DNA of 64,000 nt from an uncultured Serinicoccus sp. (GCF_947500995.1 NZ_CANMUA010000006.1:1-64000), one strand, 5' to 3'; positions 7,972 to 19,019 are shown, numbered from the stretch's first letter. Numbers and translations: made by a program. The notes: generated by a model from the sequence alone, not told the origin.

Positions 7972-9296
7972 CAGCGGAGGAACCCTTCGTAGTCGTGCTG
8001 CTGGAGCTGGGACTCGATCTGCTTCACCGTCTGCAGGCCGACGCCCACGATGATGAGGATCGAGGCGCCGCCCAGCGGGAAGTTCGCCACCCCCATGACG
8101 TTGAAGGCGATGAGCGGGATGACGGCCAGGCCGGCGAGGTAGAGCGCACCGGGGGTGGTGATGCGGTTGATGACGTACTCGAGGTACTCGGCGGTGGGAC
8201 GCCCGGCCCGGATGCCCGGGATGAAGCCGCCGTAGCGCTTCATGTTGTCCGCCACCTCGGTCGGGTTGAAGGTCACCGAGGTGTAGAAGAAGCAGAAGAA
8301 GATGATCATGGCCGCGTAGAGCAGCATGTAGACCCAGTGGGTACCGGAGCCGGTGGCGCCCATGGACAGGTAGCGGTCGATGAAGCCCACCCAGGCGGGG
8401 GCCGTGGCACCCGGCTCCGTCGGCCGGTTGAAGTTGGCCAGCAGCGAGGGGAGCATGAGGATCGAGCTGGCGAAGATGATGGGGATGACGTTGGCCATGT
8501 TGAGCTTGAGCGGGATGTAGGTCGAGGTCCCGCCGTACTGCCGACGACCCACCATCCGCTTGGCGTACTGCACCGGGATGCGGCGCTGGCACTGCTCGAC
8601 GTAGACGACGAGCGTCATGATGACCAGACCGAGGAGCATGACGAGCACGAAGGTCGTCACCGAGCTCTGGTAGATCGCGCCGAGGGCCGCGGGGAACCCG
8701 GCGGCGATGGAGATGAAGATCAGCAGCGACATGCCGTTGCCGACGCCCTTCTCGGTGATGAGCTCGCCCAGCCACATGATGAGCCCGGTGCCCGCGGTCA
8801 TCGTCAGCACCATGAGGGCCAGCGTCCAGATGCCGTCGTCGGGCATCACCGTGGTGCACGTCGTGCCGAACAGCCGGGCCGGTTCCCGGGCGATGGTCAC
8901 GAGGGTGGACGCCTGGAGGACCGCGAGGCCGATGGTGAGGTAGCGGGTGTACTGGGTCATCTTGGTCTGACCCGACTGCCCCTCCTTCTTCAGCTGCTCG
9001 AAGCGCGGGATGACCACGGTGAGCAGCTGCACGATGATCGCCGCGGTGATGTACGGCATGATCCCCAGCGCGAAGATGGACAGCTGCACCATGGCCCCGC
9101 CGGAAAACAGGTTGACCATGCCCAGCACGTTGCCCGACAGCTCGGCGGTGTTGAGGCACTGCTGCACCAGTCCGTAGTCGACGCCGGGCGTCGGGATGTG
9201 CGTCCCGAGCCGGTACAGCGCCATGATGGCGAGCGTGAAGAGGATCTTCTTCCGAAGATCCGGCGTCTTGAACGCGCGCACGAAGGCGGAGAGCAT
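7971..9296 (-). CDS. secY: Preprotein translocase subunit SecY
   Basis: Channel subunit of the Sec translocon in the inner membrane; its partner SecE is at 38369. The N-terminus MLSAFVRAFKTPDLRKKILFTL, ten hydrophobic segments and the plug-region motif around PGVDYGLV are typical, as is the cytoplasmic loop near GGFIPGIRAGRPTAEYL. It is 441 aa. The ATG is preceded by AGGAGG. A hairpin terminator and 140 nt separate it from rplO, so it probably heads its own transcript; a TATCGT -10 candidate lies at 9379-9384 without a clear -35. Confidence 0.98.
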   Translation of the reverse strand: MLSAFVRAFKTPDLRKKILFTLAIMALYRLGTHIPTPGVDYGLVQQCLNTAELSGNVLGMVNLFSGGAMVQLSIFALGIMPYITAAIIVQLLTVVIPRFEQLKKEGQSGQTKMTQYTRYLTIGLAVLQASTLVTIAREPARLFGTTCTTVMPDDGIWTLALMVLTMTAGTGLIMWLGELITEKGVGNGMSLLIFISIAAGFPAALGAIYQSSVTTFVLVMLLGLVIMTLVVYVEQCQRRIPVQYAKRMVGRRQYGGTSTYIPLKLNMANVIPIIFASSILMLPSLLANFNRPTEPGATAPAWVGFIDRYLSMGATGSGTHWVYMLLYAAMIIFFCFFYTSVTFNPTEVADNMKRYGGFIPGIRAGRPTAEYLEYVINRITTPGALYLAGLAVIPLIAFNVMGVANFPLGGASILIIVGVGLQTVKQIESQLQQHDYEGFLR

Positions 9297-9412
9297 TCAG
9301 GTCCTCCTGTGGGTCTCCCCCGACGCCGGTCGTCGCGGTCGACGACGCGCCCGGGGAGGCGAGCATGAGTCGCCCCCGACGATAACACCAGGGGTGGTGG
9401 GGGTGGGTAGCA

Positions 9413-9449
9413 GTGAGGCCCCGCGCCGCGGGGCGACGCAGGGCCTCAC
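9413..9449 (-). terminator. Hairpin terminator after rplO
   Basis: 9-bp perfect stem (9413-9421 with 9441-9449) around a GC-rich loop that can itself fold, 31 nt past the rplO stop. It separates the spc ribosomal block from secY-adk-map. Confidence 0.6.
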
Positions 9450-9479
9450 TCGAGGTGTGACAGGACCGGGGCCGGAGCC

Positions 9480-9950
9480 TCAGGCCTCCGTGACGCTCCC
9501 ACCGGCAGCCTCGATCTTCTCCTTGGCGGAGGCCGAGAACTTCGTGGCGGTCACGTCGAGCGCGACCGACACCTCACCGGTGCCGAGCACCTTGACGGGC
9601 TGGCCCTTGCGGACCGCGCCCTTGGCGACGAGCTCGTCGGTCCCGACGGTGCCCCCCTCGGGGAAGAGGGTGGCGAGGGTGTCGAGGTTGACGACCTGGA
9701 AGGTCACCTTGAACGGGTTCTTGAAACCACGCAGCTTGGGCAGCCGCATGTGCATGGGGGTCTGACCGCCCTCGAAGGTCGCCGGCACCTGGTACCGGGC
9801 CTTCGTGCCCTTGGTGCCGCGACCCGCGCTCTTGCCCTTGGACGCCTCACCGCGACCCACACGGGTCTTCGCGGTCTTGGCGCCGGGGGCCGGACGCAGG
9901 TGGTGCACCTTCAGCGCGGCCGCCTCGCGGCGGGTGGTGCTGTCGGCCAT
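9480..9950 (-). CDS. rplO: 50S ribosomal protein L15
   Basis: Late-assembly large-subunit protein contacting 23S domains II and V. It has the glycine-rich basic arm [17 protein letters not shown] and the [20 protein letters not shown] motif. I place the start at the ATG at 9950 ([10 protein letters not shown]), 156 aa: GGAGGAGG lies 9 nt ahead of it, while the in-frame TTG at 9959 would be too close to that site. It overlaps no gene and begins 1 nt after the rpmD stop. Confidence 0.97.
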   Translation of the reverse strand: MADSTTRREAAALKVHHLRPAPGAKTAKTRVGRGEASKGKSAGRGTKGTKARYQVPATFEGGQTPMHMRLPKLRGFKNPFKVTFQVVNLDTLATLFPEGGTVGTDELVAKGAVRKGQPVKVLGTGEVSVALDVTATKFSASAKEKIEAAGGSVTEA

Positions 9951-9951
9951 A

Positions 9952-10134
9952 TCAGTCAACCTCCTCCACGGTCACCAGGTGGGCGACCGTGCGGACCATA
10001 CCCCGGAACTCCGGGCGGTCCTCCTTGACGACGGTGTCCCCGATCCGCTTGAGGCCCAGGCTCCGGACGGTCTCCCGGTGCATGTGCTTCGTGCCGACGG
10101 TGGACTTGATCTGGGTCACCTTGAGCTTGGCCAT
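9952..10134 (-). CDS. rpmD: 50S ribosomal protein L30
   Basis: 60-residue protein, [20 protein letters not shown] and [15 protein letters not shown], the single ferredoxin-like fold of L30. Its ATG overlaps the rpsE stop as TGATG, so the two are translationally coupled. It is in the standard rpsE-rpmD-rplO order. Confidence 0.97.
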   Translation of the reverse strand: MAKLKVTQIKSTVGTKHMHRETVRSLGLKRIGDTVVKEDRPEFRGMVRTVAHLVTVEEVD

Positions 10135-10808
10135 CAGGCACCTGCCTTCGCCTCGGCCGCGGCCTCCGCACGTGCCTTGAGCATGGCGTGCGGCGCGACC
10201 TCCTCGAGCGACTTGCCCCGACGGGCCGCGACGGCCTCGGGCTGCTCGAGACCCTGCAGCGCCGCGACGGTGGCGTGCACGATGTTGATGGAGTTGCTCG
10301 ACCCGAGCGACTTGCTCAGGACGTCGTGGATCCCCGCGCACTCGAGCACGGCACGCACCGGACCACCGGCGATGACACCGGTACCCGGGCTGGCCGGCTT
10401 GAGCATGACGACACCGGCGGCGGCCTCGCCCTGGATCGGGTGCGGGATGGTGCCGGCGATCCGCGGGACGCGGAAGAAGTTCTTCTTCGCCTCCTCGACG
10501 CCCTTGGAGATCGCGGCCGGCACCTCCTTGGCCTTGCCGTAGCCGACGCCCACGGTGCCGTCGCCGTCACCCACCACGACGAGCGCGGTGAAGCTGAAGC
10601 GGCGGCCACCCTTGACGACCTTGGCCACACGGTTGATCGTCACGACGCGCTCGAGGTACTGGTTGCGGTCGTCGTCCCGACCCCCGCGGCCACCACGGCC
10701 GTCACGGTTGTCTCGGTTGTTGCTGTCCCGGCCGCCGCGACGGTTGTCGCGGGCGTCGCCGGACGTGGAACCGGACCCGGTTCCACGTCGCTGGAAGTCA
10801 CCAGCCAT
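10134..10808 (-). CDS. rpsE: 30S ribosomal protein S5 with RGG-like N-terminal extension
   Basis: S5 lies near the mRNA entry site and affects decoding fidelity. From residue 51 ([20 protein letters not shown]) it is a normal S5 with the double-stranded-RNA-binding fold. Residues 1-49 are an extra low-complexity segment of Arg, Gly, Asp and Asn (for example [13 protein letters not shown]) lacking in E. coli S5; N-terminal extensions are known in Actinobacteria. Total 224 aa. The start ATG has AGAGGA 8 nt upstream, supporting the extended form. It follows rplR by 36 nt. Confidence 0.96.
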   Translation of the reverse strand: MAGDFQRRGTGSGSTSGDARDNRRGGRDSNNRDNRDGRGGRGGRDDDRNQYLERVVTINRVAKVVKGGRRFSFTALVVVGDGDGTVGVGYGKAKEVPAAISKGVEEAKKNFFRVPRIAGTIPHPIQGEAAAGVVMLKPASPGTGVIAGGPVRAVLECAGIHDVLSKSLGSSNSINIVHATVAALQGLEQPEAVAARRGKSLEEVAPHAMLKARAEAAAEAKAGA

Positions 10809-10844
10809 CGAAAAGTCCTCTTTCCTCGTTCTCGCAGGTCCGAA

Positions 10845-11219
10845 TCAGAGCGCCAGGCCGCCCTCGCGGGCGCCCTCCGCGATCGCGGCCACGCGGCCGG
10901 CGTACCGGTTGCCGCCACGGTCGAAGACCGCTGCGTCGACGCCCGCCGCCTTGGCGCGCTCGGCGAGCAGCTCGCCGACCCGCCGGGCCTTGGCCGTCTT
11001 GTCGCCCTCCAGGGCACGCAGGTCCGACTCCATGGTGGAGGCGGAGGCCACGGTGGCGCTCTTGGTGTCGTCCACGAGCTGGACGAAGACGTGACGCGAG
11101 GACCGGTTGACCACGATGCGCGGACGCTCCGCGGTCCCGGTGACCTTCTTGCGCAGCCGCACGTGGCGACGGCCCCGTGCTGCGCTCTTGCTCTTGGCGC
11201 GCTTGACGATCTGTGCCAT
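10845..11219 (-). CDS. rplR: 50S ribosomal protein L18
   Basis: Binds 5S rRNA and brings it to the central protuberance with L5. The basic N-terminus ([18 protein letters not shown]) and the [20 protein letters not shown] core are intact; 124 aa. It starts 3 nt after the rplF stop. Confidence 0.97.
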   Translation of the reverse strand: MAQIVKRAKSKSAARGRRHVRLRKKVTGTAERPRIVVNRSSRHVFVQLVDDTKSATVASASTMESDLRALEGDKTAKARRVGELLAERAKAAGVDAAVFDRGGNRYAGRVAAIAEGAREGGLAL

Positions 11220-11222
11220 GGC

Positions 11223-11762
11223 TTACTTACCAGCCTTTCCGACCTTGCGGCGGATGCGCTCACCCTCGTAGCGCACGCCCTTGCCCTTGTAGGGGTCCGG
11301 CTTGCGCAGCTTGCGGATGTTCGCGGCGACCTCGCCGACCTGCTGCTTGTCGATGCCCGTGACCGAGAACCGCGTGGGGTTCTCGACCTGGAAGGTGATG
11401 CCTTCCGGGGCCTGGATGAGGATGGGGTGGCTGTAGCCGAGCGCGAACTCGAGGTCGCTGCCCCGGGCCACCACGCGGTAGCCGGTGCCGTGGATCTCGA
11501 GCTTCTTGGTGTAACCGTTGGTCACACCCTCGACCATGTTGGCGATGAGGCTGCGGGTGAGCCCGTGCCGCGAGCGTGAGTCACGCTCGTCGTCGGGTCG
11601 GGTCACCTCGATGCTGCCGTCCTCGCCCGCGGCCACCGAGATGGGCTCGACGACGTCGAGCGCGAGCTGGCCCTTGGGCCCCTTGACCGTGACGGTCGAG
11701 CCGTCGATGGCCACGTCGACACCGGAGGGGACGGTGACGGGGAGTCGTCCGATACGAGACAT
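11223..11762 (-). CDS. rplF: 50S ribosomal protein L6
   Basis: Two-domain protein contacting the sarcin-ricin loop and the base of the L7/L12 stalk. The start [17 protein letters not shown] and the C-terminal signature [14 protein letters not shown] are visible; 179 aa is exactly the usual size. It follows rpsH by 30 nt in the spc order. Confidence 0.98.
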   Translation of the reverse strand: MSRIGRLPVTVPSGVDVAIDGSTVTVKGPKGQLALDVVEPISVAAGEDGSIEVTRPDDERDSRSRHGLTRSLIANMVEGVTNGYTKKLEIHGTGYRVVARGSDLEFALGYSHPILIQAPEGITFQVENPTRFSVTGIDKQQVGEVAANIRKLRKPDPYKGKGVRYEGERIRRKVGKAGK

Positions 11763-11792
11763 TCTTGTGAGCTCCTTACCTTCTGCTCCGGG

Positions 11793-12191
11793 TCACCAGA
11801 CGTAGGCGAGCACTTCGCCGCCGACGCCCTTCTCGGCCGCCTGGCGGTCGGTGAGCAGGCCGGAGGACGTGGAGATGATCGCCACGCCCAGGCCGCCCAG
11901 CACGCGGGGCAGGTTGGTGGACTTCGCGTAGACACGCAGGCCCGGCTTGGAGACGCGGCGCACACCGGCGATGGAGCGCTCCCGGTTGGGGCCGTACTTG
12001 AGGTCGATGATCAGCGTCGTGCCCACCTCGGCATCCGCGGAGGACCAGGAGGCGATGTAGCCCTCGGCCTTGAGGATGTCGGCGATGGTCGCCTTCAGCT
12101 TGGAGTACGGCATGGAGACCTGGTCCTTGTGCGCCGAGTTGGCGTTCCGGATCCGGGTCAGCATGTCCGCGATCGGGTCGGTCATGGTCAT
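11793..12191 (-). CDS. rpsH: 30S ribosomal protein S8
   Basis: Primary 16S-binding protein of the platform, and in E. coli the repressor of the spc operon. It begins [18 protein letters not shown] and ends in the conserved [10 protein letters not shown] use the ATG at 12191 (132 aa, the family norm); the frame is open to 12212 and a second ATG lies at 12185. The 124-nt gap to rpsZ has a short CGGGCA/TGCCCG hairpin (12227-12241). Confidence 0.97.
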   Translation of the reverse strand: MTMTDPIADMLTRIRNANSAHKDQVSMPYSKLKATIADILKAEGYIASWSSADAEVGTTLIIDLKYGPNRERSIAGVRRVSKPGLRVYAKSTNLPRVLGGLGVAIISTSSGLLTDRQAAEKGVGGEVLAYVW

Positions 12192-12315
12192 GGGCTTCGT
12201 GCCCTTTCTCACCGCGGTTTCCCCTCGGGCATGGTGCCCGGGGCGACCTTCGATGTTCCAGGTGGGTGGTTACGTCAGTGCAGGATGTGCCGGAGGACGG
12301 GCGGGGCGGCCCGCC

Positions 12316-12501
12316 TCACCAGCTCGACTTGGTGACACCGGGCAGCTCGCCGCGGTGCGCCATCTCGCGCAGGCAGATCCGGCACAGGCCGAACTTGCGG
12401 TAGACCGAGTGCGGGCGGCCGCACCGCTGGCAGCGGGTGTAGGCACGCACCTTGAACTTCGGCTTGCGGTTGGCCTTGTTGATGAGAGCAGTCTTGGCCA
12501 T
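12316..12501 (-). CDS. rpsZ: 30S ribosomal protein S14, zinc type
   Basis: 61-residue S14 of the short zinc-binding (type Z) form: two Cys-X2-Cys pairs at CQRCGR and CRICLRE. The N-terminus is [20 protein letters not shown]. It lies 2 nt after rplE in the spc cluster, where this form is standard in Actinobacteria. A longer zinc-free paralogue (rpsN) may exist elsewhere; none is in this window. Confidence 0.97.
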   Translation of the reverse strand: MAKTALINKANRKPKFKVRAYTRCQRCGRPHSVYRKFGLCRICLREMAHRGELPGVTKSSW

Positions 12502-12503
12502 GC

Positions 12504-13100
12504 TCAGTTCTCCTTGAACGGGAAGCCCAGGTGCTTGAGCAGCGCCCGGCCCTCGTCGTCGGTCGTGGCGGTGGTGACCAGCGTGATGTCCATGCCGCGG
12601 ACCCGGTCGATCTTGTCCTGGTCGATCTCGTGGAACATCGACTGCTCCACCAGGCCGAAGGTGTAGTTGCCGTTGCCGTCGAACTGCCGCGGGGACAGCC
12701 CGCGGAAGTCGCGGATACGCGGCAGCGCCAGCGACAGCAGGCGGTCGAGGAACTCCCACATCCGGTCGCCGCGCAGCGTCACGTGGGCGCCGATCGGCAT
12801 ACCCTCGCGCAGCTTGAACTGGGCGATGGACTTGCGGGCCTTGGTGACCGACGGCTTCTGGCCGGTGATCGTCGCCAGGTCCCGGATGGCGCCCTCGATG
12901 AGCTTGCTGTCGCGAGCGGCCTCCCCCACACCCATGTTGACGGTGACCTTCACCAGGCCGGGGACCTGCATGGGGTTGGCGTAGCCGAACTGCTCGGTCA
13001 TCGCCGGGGCGATGTCCTGGCGGTAGCGCGCCTTGAGCCGGGGTGCCGCCGCAGCGGAAGGGCCGGCCTGCTCGGTGGTCTCGGTGATCGTGTCAGTCAT
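12504..13100 (-). CDS. rplE: 50S ribosomal protein L5
   Basis: 5S rRNA-binding protein of the central protuberance, contacting the P-site tRNA. The core runs from [18 protein letters not shown] through [20 protein letters not shown] non-conserved ~20-residue N-terminal stretch ([15 protein letters not shown]) makes it 198 aa. It follows rplX by 2 nt. Confidence 0.97.
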   Translation of the reverse strand: MTDTITETTEQAGPSAAAAPRLKARYRQDIAPAMTEQFGYANPMQVPGLVKVTVNMGVGEAARDSKLIEGAIRDLATITGQKPSVTKARKSIAQFKLREGMPIGAHVTLRGDRMWEFLDRLLSLALPRIRDFRGLSPRQFDGNGNYTFGLVEQSMFHEIDQDKIDRVRGMDITLVTTATTDDEGRALLKHLGFPFKEN

Positions 13101-13102
13101 GC

Positions 13103-13447
13103 TCAGAGGTCCTTACCCGAGCGCACCGCCACGCGGGTGCGCACCGTCTTGTCACGGCCATCGCGGTCCACCTGCTCGACACGGGTCTTGATCCGCGTCG
13201 GCTTCTTGGTCTCCGGGTCGACCACCATCACGTTGGACACGTGGATGGGGGCCTCCTGGACCTGGATGCCGCCGGTGTTGACGCCACGCTGGCCACCCGC
13301 ACGGGTGTGCTTGGTGATGCGGTTGACGCCCTCGACCAGCACGCGTCCGGTGTCGGTGTGCACGGCGATGACGCGGCCCTGGAGGCCCTTGTCCTTGCCG
13401 GCGATGACCTGCACCAGGTCGTTCTTCTTGATCTTCATCTTGGCCAT
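13103..13447 (-). CDS. rplX: 50S ribosomal protein L24
   Basis: Assembly-initiator protein with a KOW motif ([18 protein letters not shown]), 114 aa. It starts [10 protein letters not shown]; an ATG three codons in is a possible alternative. It begins 3 nt after the rplN stop and ends 2 nt before rplE, so the block is very tightly packed. Confidence 0.97.
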   Translation of the reverse strand: MAKMKIKKNDLVQVIAGKDKGLQGRVIAVHTDTGRVLVEGVNRITKHTRAGGQRGVNTGGIQVQEAPIHVSNVMVVDPETKKPTRIKTRVEQVDRDGRDKTVRTRVAVRSGKDL

Positions 13448-13450
13448 GGC

Positions 13451-13819
13451 TCAGATCACCTCCGGCGCGAGCGAGACGATCCGCATGAATCGCTTGTCGC
13501 GCAGCTCACGGCCCACCGGGCCGAAGATGCGAGTACCGCGGGGGTCACCGTCGTTCTTGAGGATGACCGCGGCGTTCTCGTCGAAACGGATGTAGCTGCC
13601 GTCGGGGCGACGGCGCTCCTTGCGGGTGCGGACGATGACCGCCTTGACGACATCGCCCTTCTTGACGTTGCCGCCGGGGATGGCGTCCTTCACGGTCGCC
13701 ACGATGGTGTCCCCGATGCCCGCGTAGCGGCGGCCGGAACCACCGAGCACGCGGATGCACAGGAGCTCCTTGGCACCGGTGTTGTCGGCGACGCGCAGTC
13801 GCGACTCCTGCTGGATCAC
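13451..13819 (-). CDS. rplN: 50S ribosomal protein L14
   Basis: Interface protein that forms bridge B8 with the small subunit and binds the RsfS silencing factor. Highly conserved: [20 protein letters not shown], and [20 protein letters not shown] at the C-terminus; 122 aa. A 109-nt gap separates it from rpsQ, the classic S10/spc boundary, but I could not find a convincing promoter there. Confidence 0.98.
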   Translation of the reverse strand: MIQQESRLRVADNTGAKELLCIRVLGGSGRRYAGIGDTIVATVKDAIPGGNVKKGDVVKAVIVRTRKERRRPDGSYIRFDENAAVILKNDGDPRGTRIFGPVGRELRDKRFMRIVSLAPEVI

Positions 13820-13928
13820 TGTTCGTTCTCCTACTGCCGGCTGGTTCTCGCCCGCGGGGGCCGAGCCTGGCCAGACGTCGTGGATGAAAGGGTTCGTTGG
13901 CGGGTCCCGGGGGTCCCGCAGGTGCGGC

Positions 13929-14270
13929 CTACTTGGCCTTCTCGAGGATGTCGACCAGCCGCCACCGCTTGGTGGCGGACAGCGGGCGGGTCTCCATGAT
14001 GAGGACCCGGTCGCCGACCCCTGCGGAGTTGGCCTCGTCGTGCACCTTGACCTTGTTGGTCGTGCGGATGACCTTGCCGTAGAGACCGTGCTTCACGCGG
14101 TCCTCGACCTGGACGACGATCGTCTTGTCCATCTTGTCGCTGACGACGTAGCCCTGACGGGCCTTGCGGTAGTTGCGGTCACCGCCGTGCCCGAGCGAGC
14201 TCTCGCTGGGCTCGTGCGCCTCGACCGACGCGGAGGCCGTGCCGGCCTGGGTCTGGGTGCTCTCGCTCAT
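13929..14270 (-). CDS. rpsQ: 30S ribosomal protein S17
   Basis: 16S-binding OB-fold protein at the bottom of the body. The core starts at [19 protein letters not shown] and ends [10 protein letters not shown]. At 113 aa it has about 30 extra N-terminal residues rich in Ser, Thr, Ala and Glu compared with E. coli S17 (84 aa). The start ATG lies 2 nt after the rpmC stop. Confidence 0.97.
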   Translation of the reverse strand: MSESTQTQAGTASASVEAHEPSESSLGHGGDRNYRKARQGYVVSDKMDKTIVVQVEDRVKHGLYGKVIRTTNKVKVHDEANSAGVGDRVLIMETRPLSATKRWRLVDILEKAK

Positions 14271-14272
14271 GC

Positions 14273-14521
14273 TCAGCCCACCTTCTCGTTCTCGTCGGAC
14301 GCACGGCCGATGCCGAGCTCGCGCTCGCGCATCTCCGTGTAGATGCGAGCGATGTCCTTGCGGACCGCGCGCAGCCGGCCATGGCTCTCCAGCTGCCCGG
14401 TGGCGGACTGGAAGCGCAGGTTGAACAGCTCCTTCTTGGCCTCGGCCAGGGCATCGGCCAGGGGGCCGTCCTCCAGACCGCGCAGCTGCTCGGGGGTCAG
14501 GTTGTCGGAACCGACAGCCAT
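14273..14521 (-). CDS. rpmC: 50S ribosomal protein L29
   Basis: Small two-helix protein at the tunnel exit, a docking site for trigger factor and SRP with L23. [18 protein letters not shown] and [20 protein letters not shown] are diagnostic; 82 aa. Its ATG overlaps the rplP stop (TGATG). Confidence 0.97.
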   Translation of the reverse strand: MAVGSDNLTPEQLRGLEDGPLADALAEAKKELFNLRFQSATGQLESHGRLRAVRKDIARIYTEMRERELGIGRASDENEKVG

Positions 14522-14940
14522 CAGATGTCACCACCCTCACGGGAGACGAAACGGGACTTCATGGGCAGCTTGTGCATCGCCAGACGCAGCGCCTCGCGGG
14601 CGACGTCCTCGGACACACCGGACAGCTCGAACATGACACGACCCGGCTTGACGTTGGCCACCCACCACTCGGGCGAGCCCTTGCCGGAGCCCATGCGGGT
14701 CTCGGCCGGCTTCTTGGTCAGCGGACGGTCGGGGTAGATGTTGATCCACACCTTGCCGCCTCGCTTGATGTACCGGGTCATGGCGATACGAGCGGACTCG
14801 ATCTGCCGGTTGGTGACGTAGGCAGGCGCGAGGGCCTGGATGCCGTAGTCACCGAACGCGAGCTGGGTGCCACCCTTGGCGTTGCCGGAGCGGCCCGGGT
14901 GGTGCTGCTTGCGGTGCTTGACGCGACGGGGAATCAACAT
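14521..14940 (-). CDS. rplP: 50S ribosomal protein L16
   Basis: Contacts the A-site tRNA elbow near the peptidyl-transferase centre. It begins [19 protein letters not shown] and includes [17 protein letters not shown]; 139 aa. Overlaps of one base at both ends (with rpsC and rpmC) show coupled translation. Confidence 0.98.
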   Translation of the reverse strand: MLIPRRVKHRKQHHPGRSGNAKGGTQLAFGDYGIQALAPAYVTNRQIESARIAMTRYIKRGGKVWINIYPDRPLTKKPAETRMGSGKGSPEWWVANVKPGRVMFELSGVSEDVAREALRLAMHKLPMKSRFVSREGGDI

Positions 14941-15794
14941 CAGGACTGCTCTCCCTCGGTGGTAGCGGGGGCGGCGGTCGCCGTGTCCGTCTGCGCGGCC
15001 GCGGGGGCCTGCTCGGAGGTCGCGGCCTCGTCGCGCCGTGGCGCACGGCCGCGACGCTCGCCACGCTCGCCCCCGGGGCCGCCACGACCACCACGACCAC
15101 CGCGGCGGTCGCCACGCCCGCTGGGGGCCTGGGCCTCCTCGCGCGCGAGCTCCTTGGCGGTGAGGTCGCCCTTGTAGATCCAGACCTTCACACCGATCCG
15201 GCCGAAGGTCGTCTTGGCCTCGTACAGGCCGTAGTCGATGTTCGCGCGCAGGGTGTGCAGCGGCACGCGGCCCTCGCGGTAGAACTCCGACCGGGACATC
15301 TCCGCGCCGCCGAGACGGCCCGAGCACTGGATCCGGATGCCCTTGGCGCCGGCGCGCAGGGCGGACTGCATGCCCTTGCGCATCGCGCGACGGAAGGTCA
15401 CGCGGGCGGCCAGCTGCTCGGCGATGCCCTGAGCGACCAGCTGCGCGTCCACCTCGGGGTTCTTCACCTCGAGGATGTTGAGCTGGACCTGCTTGCCGGT
15501 GAGCTTCTCCAGGGCACCGCGCAGGCGGTCGGCCTCGGCGCCACGGCGCCCGATGACGATCCCCGGGCGGGCCGTGTGGATGTCGACGCGGACGCGGTCG
15601 CGGGTGCGCTCGATCTCGACCTTGGAGATGCCGGCCCGGTCCATGCCGGTGGACAGCAGCTCACGGATCGCGACGTCTTCCTTCACGTAGTCGCGGTAGC
15701 GCTGACCCTCCTTGGTGGAGTCGGCGAACCAGCGGCTGCGGTGGTCGGTCGTGATGCCCAGGCGGTAGCCGTTCGGGTTGATCTTCTGCCCCAT
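14940..15794 (-). CDS. rpsC: 30S ribosomal protein S3 with long RG-rich tail
   Basis: Head protein at the mRNA entry tunnel. It has the type II KH motif [12 protein letters not shown] (78-89) and the normal C-terminal domain up to about residue 215. The last ~65 residues are an added tail: first Arg/Gly repeats ([11 protein letters not shown], around 232-242), then an Ala/Thr/Glu-rich end. That gives 284 aa against 233 in E. coli. C-terminal S3 extensions are common in Actinobacteria. It starts at ATG 15794, overlapping rplV by one base. Confidence 0.97.
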   Translation of the reverse strand: MGQKINPNGYRLGITTDHRSRWFADSTKEGQRYRDYVKEDVAIRELLSTGMDRAGISKVEIERTRDRVRVDIHTARPGIVIGRRGAEADRLRGALEKLTGKQVQLNILEVKNPEVDAQLVAQGIAEQLAARVTFRRAMRKGMQSALRAGAKGIRIQCSGRLGGAEMSRSEFYREGRVPLHTLRANIDYGLYEAKTTFGRIGVKVWIYKGDLTAKELAREEAQAPSGRGDRRGGRGGRGGPGGERGERRGRAPRRDEAATSEQAPAAAQTDTATAAPATTEGEQS

Positions 15795-16198
15795 CAGCGG
15801 GCACCTCCCTTGGTCTTCTCGGCGACGACCACGGTGATGTGGCTCGTGCGCTTGTTGATGCGGCTGGCGCGGCCCTGGGCGCGCGGCCGGAACCGCTTCA
15901 TGGTCGGGCCCTCGTCGACGAACGCGGACGCGACGACGAGGCGGGCCTCGTCGATGCCCGAGCCGCTGTTGTCGGCGGCGTGCCGGGCGTTGGCGACCGC
16001 GCTGTTCAGGACCTTGAGCACCGGCTCGCTGGCGCTCTGCGGGGCGAACCGCATGAGGGCCTGCGCCTCCGGGACGCTCTTGCCCCGGATGAGGTCGACG
16101 ACACGGCGGGCCTTCATCGGCGTCACGCGGACGAACCGCGCCTGCGCCCTGGCTTCCATGACGAATCCTTCTTCCGTGGTGTTCGTGGTGGTCGTCAT
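15794..16198 (-). CDS. rplV: 50S ribosomal protein L22
   Basis: Lines the exit tunnel with a long beta-hairpin where macrolide-resistance changes arise. [19 protein letters not shown] and [20 protein letters not shown] are intact; 134 aa. The start at 16198 overlaps rpsS by four bases (ATGA); a second ATG 13 codons in (MEARAQ) is closer to the E. coli start, so the extra N-terminal residues are uncertain. Confidence 0.96.
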   Translation of the reverse strand: MTTTTNTTEEGFVMEARAQARFVRVTPMKARRVVDLIRGKSVPEAQALMRFAPQSASEPVLKVLNSAVANARHAADNSGSGIDEARLVVASAFVDEGPTMKRFRPRAQGRASRINKRTSHITVVVAEKTKGGAR

Positions 16199-16476
16199 CG
16201 GCGGCGACCCTTCCTGTCGTCCTTCTCGTGACCCTTGAACGTGCGGGTCGGAGCGAACTCACCGAGCTTGTGGCCGACCATCGACTCGGTCACGAAGACC
16301 GGGACGTGCTTGCGGCCGTCGTGCACGGCCAGCGTGTGGCCGAGCATGTCGGGGGTGATCATCGACCGGCGGGACCAGGTCTTGATGACGTTCTTGGTTC
16401 CGGCCTCGTTCTGCGCGTCCACCTTCTTGGTGAGGTGGCCGTCGACGAACGGGCCCTTCTTCAGGCTGCGAGGCAT
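16195..16476 (-). CDS. rpsS: 30S ribosomal protein S19
   Basis: Head protein contacting S13 and tRNA in the A/P sites. [15 protein letters not shown] and [20 protein letters not shown] are diagnostic; 93 aa. It lies 20 nt after rplB and overlaps rplV by four bases. Confidence 0.98.
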   Translation of the reverse strand: MPRSLKKGPFVDGHLTKKVDAQNEAGTKNVIKTWSRRSMITPDMLGHTLAVHDGRKHVPVFVTESMVGHKLGEFAPTRTFKGHEKDDRKGRRR

Positions 16477-16496
16477 ACTTCGGACTGCTCCTAAAC

Positions 16497-17333
<837 letters not shown>

Positions 17334-17373
17334 TCTCGAAAGTCCTCTAGCTTCTCGTCTCGTGCCCCGGCGC

Positions 17374-17676
17374 TCAGAGCGTGCCGAAGATGTCGATGGA
17401 TCCCTCACGAAGCGTGACGATCGCACGCTTCGTGTCCTTGCGGCGGCCCATCCCGAACCTCGTGCGACGGGCCTTGCCCTGACGGTTCATCGTGTGGACC
17501 GAGGAGACCTTCACGTCGAAGATGGCCTCGACGGCCTTCTTGATCTCCGACTTGTTGGCGCGCGGGTCGACCAGGAAGGTGTACTTGCCCTGGTCCAGCA
17601 GCGCGTACGACTTCTCGGACACGACCGGCGACAGCAGGATGTCGCGGGGGTCCTTCTGGGTGCTGAAGGTGCTCAT
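17374..17676 (-). CDS. rplW: 50S ribosomal protein L23
   Basis: Tunnel-exit protein and main docking site for trigger factor and [23 protein letters not shown] and [19 protein letters not shown] are typical; 100 aa. ATG 17676 lies 2 nt from the rplD stop; the upstream in-frame extension is not credible. Confidence 0.97.
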   Translation of the reverse strand: MSTFSTQKDPRDILLSPVVSEKSYALLDQGKYTFLVDPRANKSEIKKAVEAIFDVKVSSVHTMNRQGKARRTRFGMGRRKDTKRAIVTLREGSIDIFGTL

Positions 17677-17678
17677 GC

Positions 17679-18329
17679 TCACTTGGTCTCCTCGGCAGTC
17701 GTGGTGCTCACGCCGGAGATGAAGGTGTCCAGGGCGGCCTGGGTGAAGACCACGTCGTCGGAGCACAGCACGTCGTAGGTGTTGAGCTGGTCGACGAACA
17801 GGACGTGCACGTCGGGCATGTTGCGCACGGAGCGCAGCCCGAGGTCGTCCGCGCGGTCCAGGACCACGAGGAAGTTCGGCCGGTCCGACAGGGCCTGCAG
17901 GACCGTGCGTGCGGTGCGGGTGGAGGGGGCCTCCCCCTCGACCAGCGCCGACAGCACGTGGATGCGGCCGTGGCGGGCGCGGTCCGACAGGGCACCGCGC
18001 AGGGCGGCGGCCTTCATCTTCTTGGGCGTCTTCTGGGCGTAGCTGCGCGGCTGCGGGCCGTGGACCGTGCCACCGCCGGCGAACTGCGGAGCGCGGGTCG
18101 AACCCTGGCGGGCGCGGCCGGTGCCCTTCTGGCGGTAGGGCTTGCGGCCACCGCCGCGGACCTCGCCGCGGGTCTTGGTGGCGTGCGTCCCCTGCCGGGC
18201 CGCGGCCAGCTGGGCCACGACGACCTGGTGGATCAGGGGCACGTTGGTCTGCACGTCGAAGAGCTCCGCGGGCAGGTCCACCGTGCCGGCGTCTCCACCG
18301 GCGGGCTTGGTGATGGTGATGGTGGTCAT
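17679..18329 (-). CDS. rplD: 50S ribosomal protein L4
   Basis: 23S-binding protein whose loop reaches into the tunnel; in E. coli it also represses its own operon. The loop is visible at [20 protein letters not shown]; the C-terminal half ends in [13 protein letters not shown]. From ATG 18329 ([12 protein letters not shown]) it is 216 aa. It starts 7 nt after the rplC stop. Confidence 0.97.
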   Translation of the reverse strand: MTTITITKPAGGDAGTVDLPAELFDVQTNVPLIHQVVVAQLAAARQGTHATKTRGEVRGGGRKPYRQKGTGRARQGSTRAPQFAGGGTVHGPQPRSYAQKTPKKMKAAALRGALSDRARHGRIHVLSALVEGEAPSTRTARTVLQALSDRPNFLVVLDRADDLGLRSVRNMPDVHVLFVDQLNTYDVLCSDDVVFTQAALDTFISGVSTTTAEETK

Positions 18330-18336
18330 GTCAGGT

Positions 18337-19008
18337 TCACGCACCCTTCGCGGCCGTGCGCACGAGGACGACGCCGCCGCGGGGGCCGGGGACGGCACCC
18401 TTGATGAGCAGCAGGCCCTTGTCCGCGTCCACGGCGTGGACGGTCAGGTTCGAGGTGGTCTGGCGCTCGCCGCCCATCCGGCCGGCCATCCGCAGACCCT
18501 TGAAGACGCGGCCCGGGGTGGCGCAGCCACCGATGGAGCCCGGCTTGCGGTGGTTGCGGTGAGCACCGTGGGAGGCGCCGACGCCGGAGAAGCCGTGGCG
18601 CTTCATGACGCCCGCGAAGCCCTTGCCCTTCGTGGTGCCGGTGACGTCCACCTTCTGGCCACCCTCGAAGGTCTCGGCGGTGATCTCCTGGCCGAGCTCG
18701 TAGTCGCCGGCGTCCGCGGTGCGCAGCTCGGCGACGTGCCGGCGCGGGGTGACCCCGGCCTTGGCGAAGTGGCCCTTGAGCGGCTGGGTCACCTTGCGCG
18801 GGTCGATCGCCCCGAAGGCGATCTGGACCGCGTCGTAACCGTCGGTCTGCGCGGTGCGCACCTGGGTCACGACGGCGGGCCCGGCCTTGATGACCGTGAC
18901 CGGCACGAGGCGGTTCTCGGCGTCCCAGACCTGGGTCATGCCGAGCTTCTCGCCGAGCACACCCTTGACGGTGCGCCTGGTGGTCGAGGCAGTGGTCGCA
19001 GTAGTCAT
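18337..19008 (-). CDS. rplC: 50S ribosomal protein L3
   Basis: Early-assembly protein near the peptidyl-transferase centre. [20 protein letters not shown] and the [16 protein letters not shown] loop are diagnostic. I take ATG 19008 ([10 protein letters not shown], 223 aa). A GTG at 19023 would overlap the rpsJ stop as GTGA, the overlap style common in this operon, and is a real alternative adding five residues. No strong Shine-Dalgarno decides between them. Confidence 0.95.
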   Translation of the reverse strand: MTTATTASTTRRTVKGVLGEKLGMTQVWDAENRLVPVTVIKAGPAVVTQVRTAQTDGYDAVQIAFGAIDPRKVTQPLKGHFAKAGVTPRRHVAELRTADAGDYELGQEITAETFEGGQKVDVTGTTKGKGFAGVMKRHGFSGVGASHGAHRNHRKPGSIGGCATPGRVFKGLRMAGRMGGERQTTSNLTVHAVDADKGLLLIKGAVPGPRGGVVLVRTAAKGA

Positions 19009-19019
19009 CGTCGTCACAC

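Noticed and set aside
13820-13928. spc-operon promoter between rpsQ and rplN
   Set aside because: No -35/-10 pair of acceptable spacing and sequence could be found on the minus strand.
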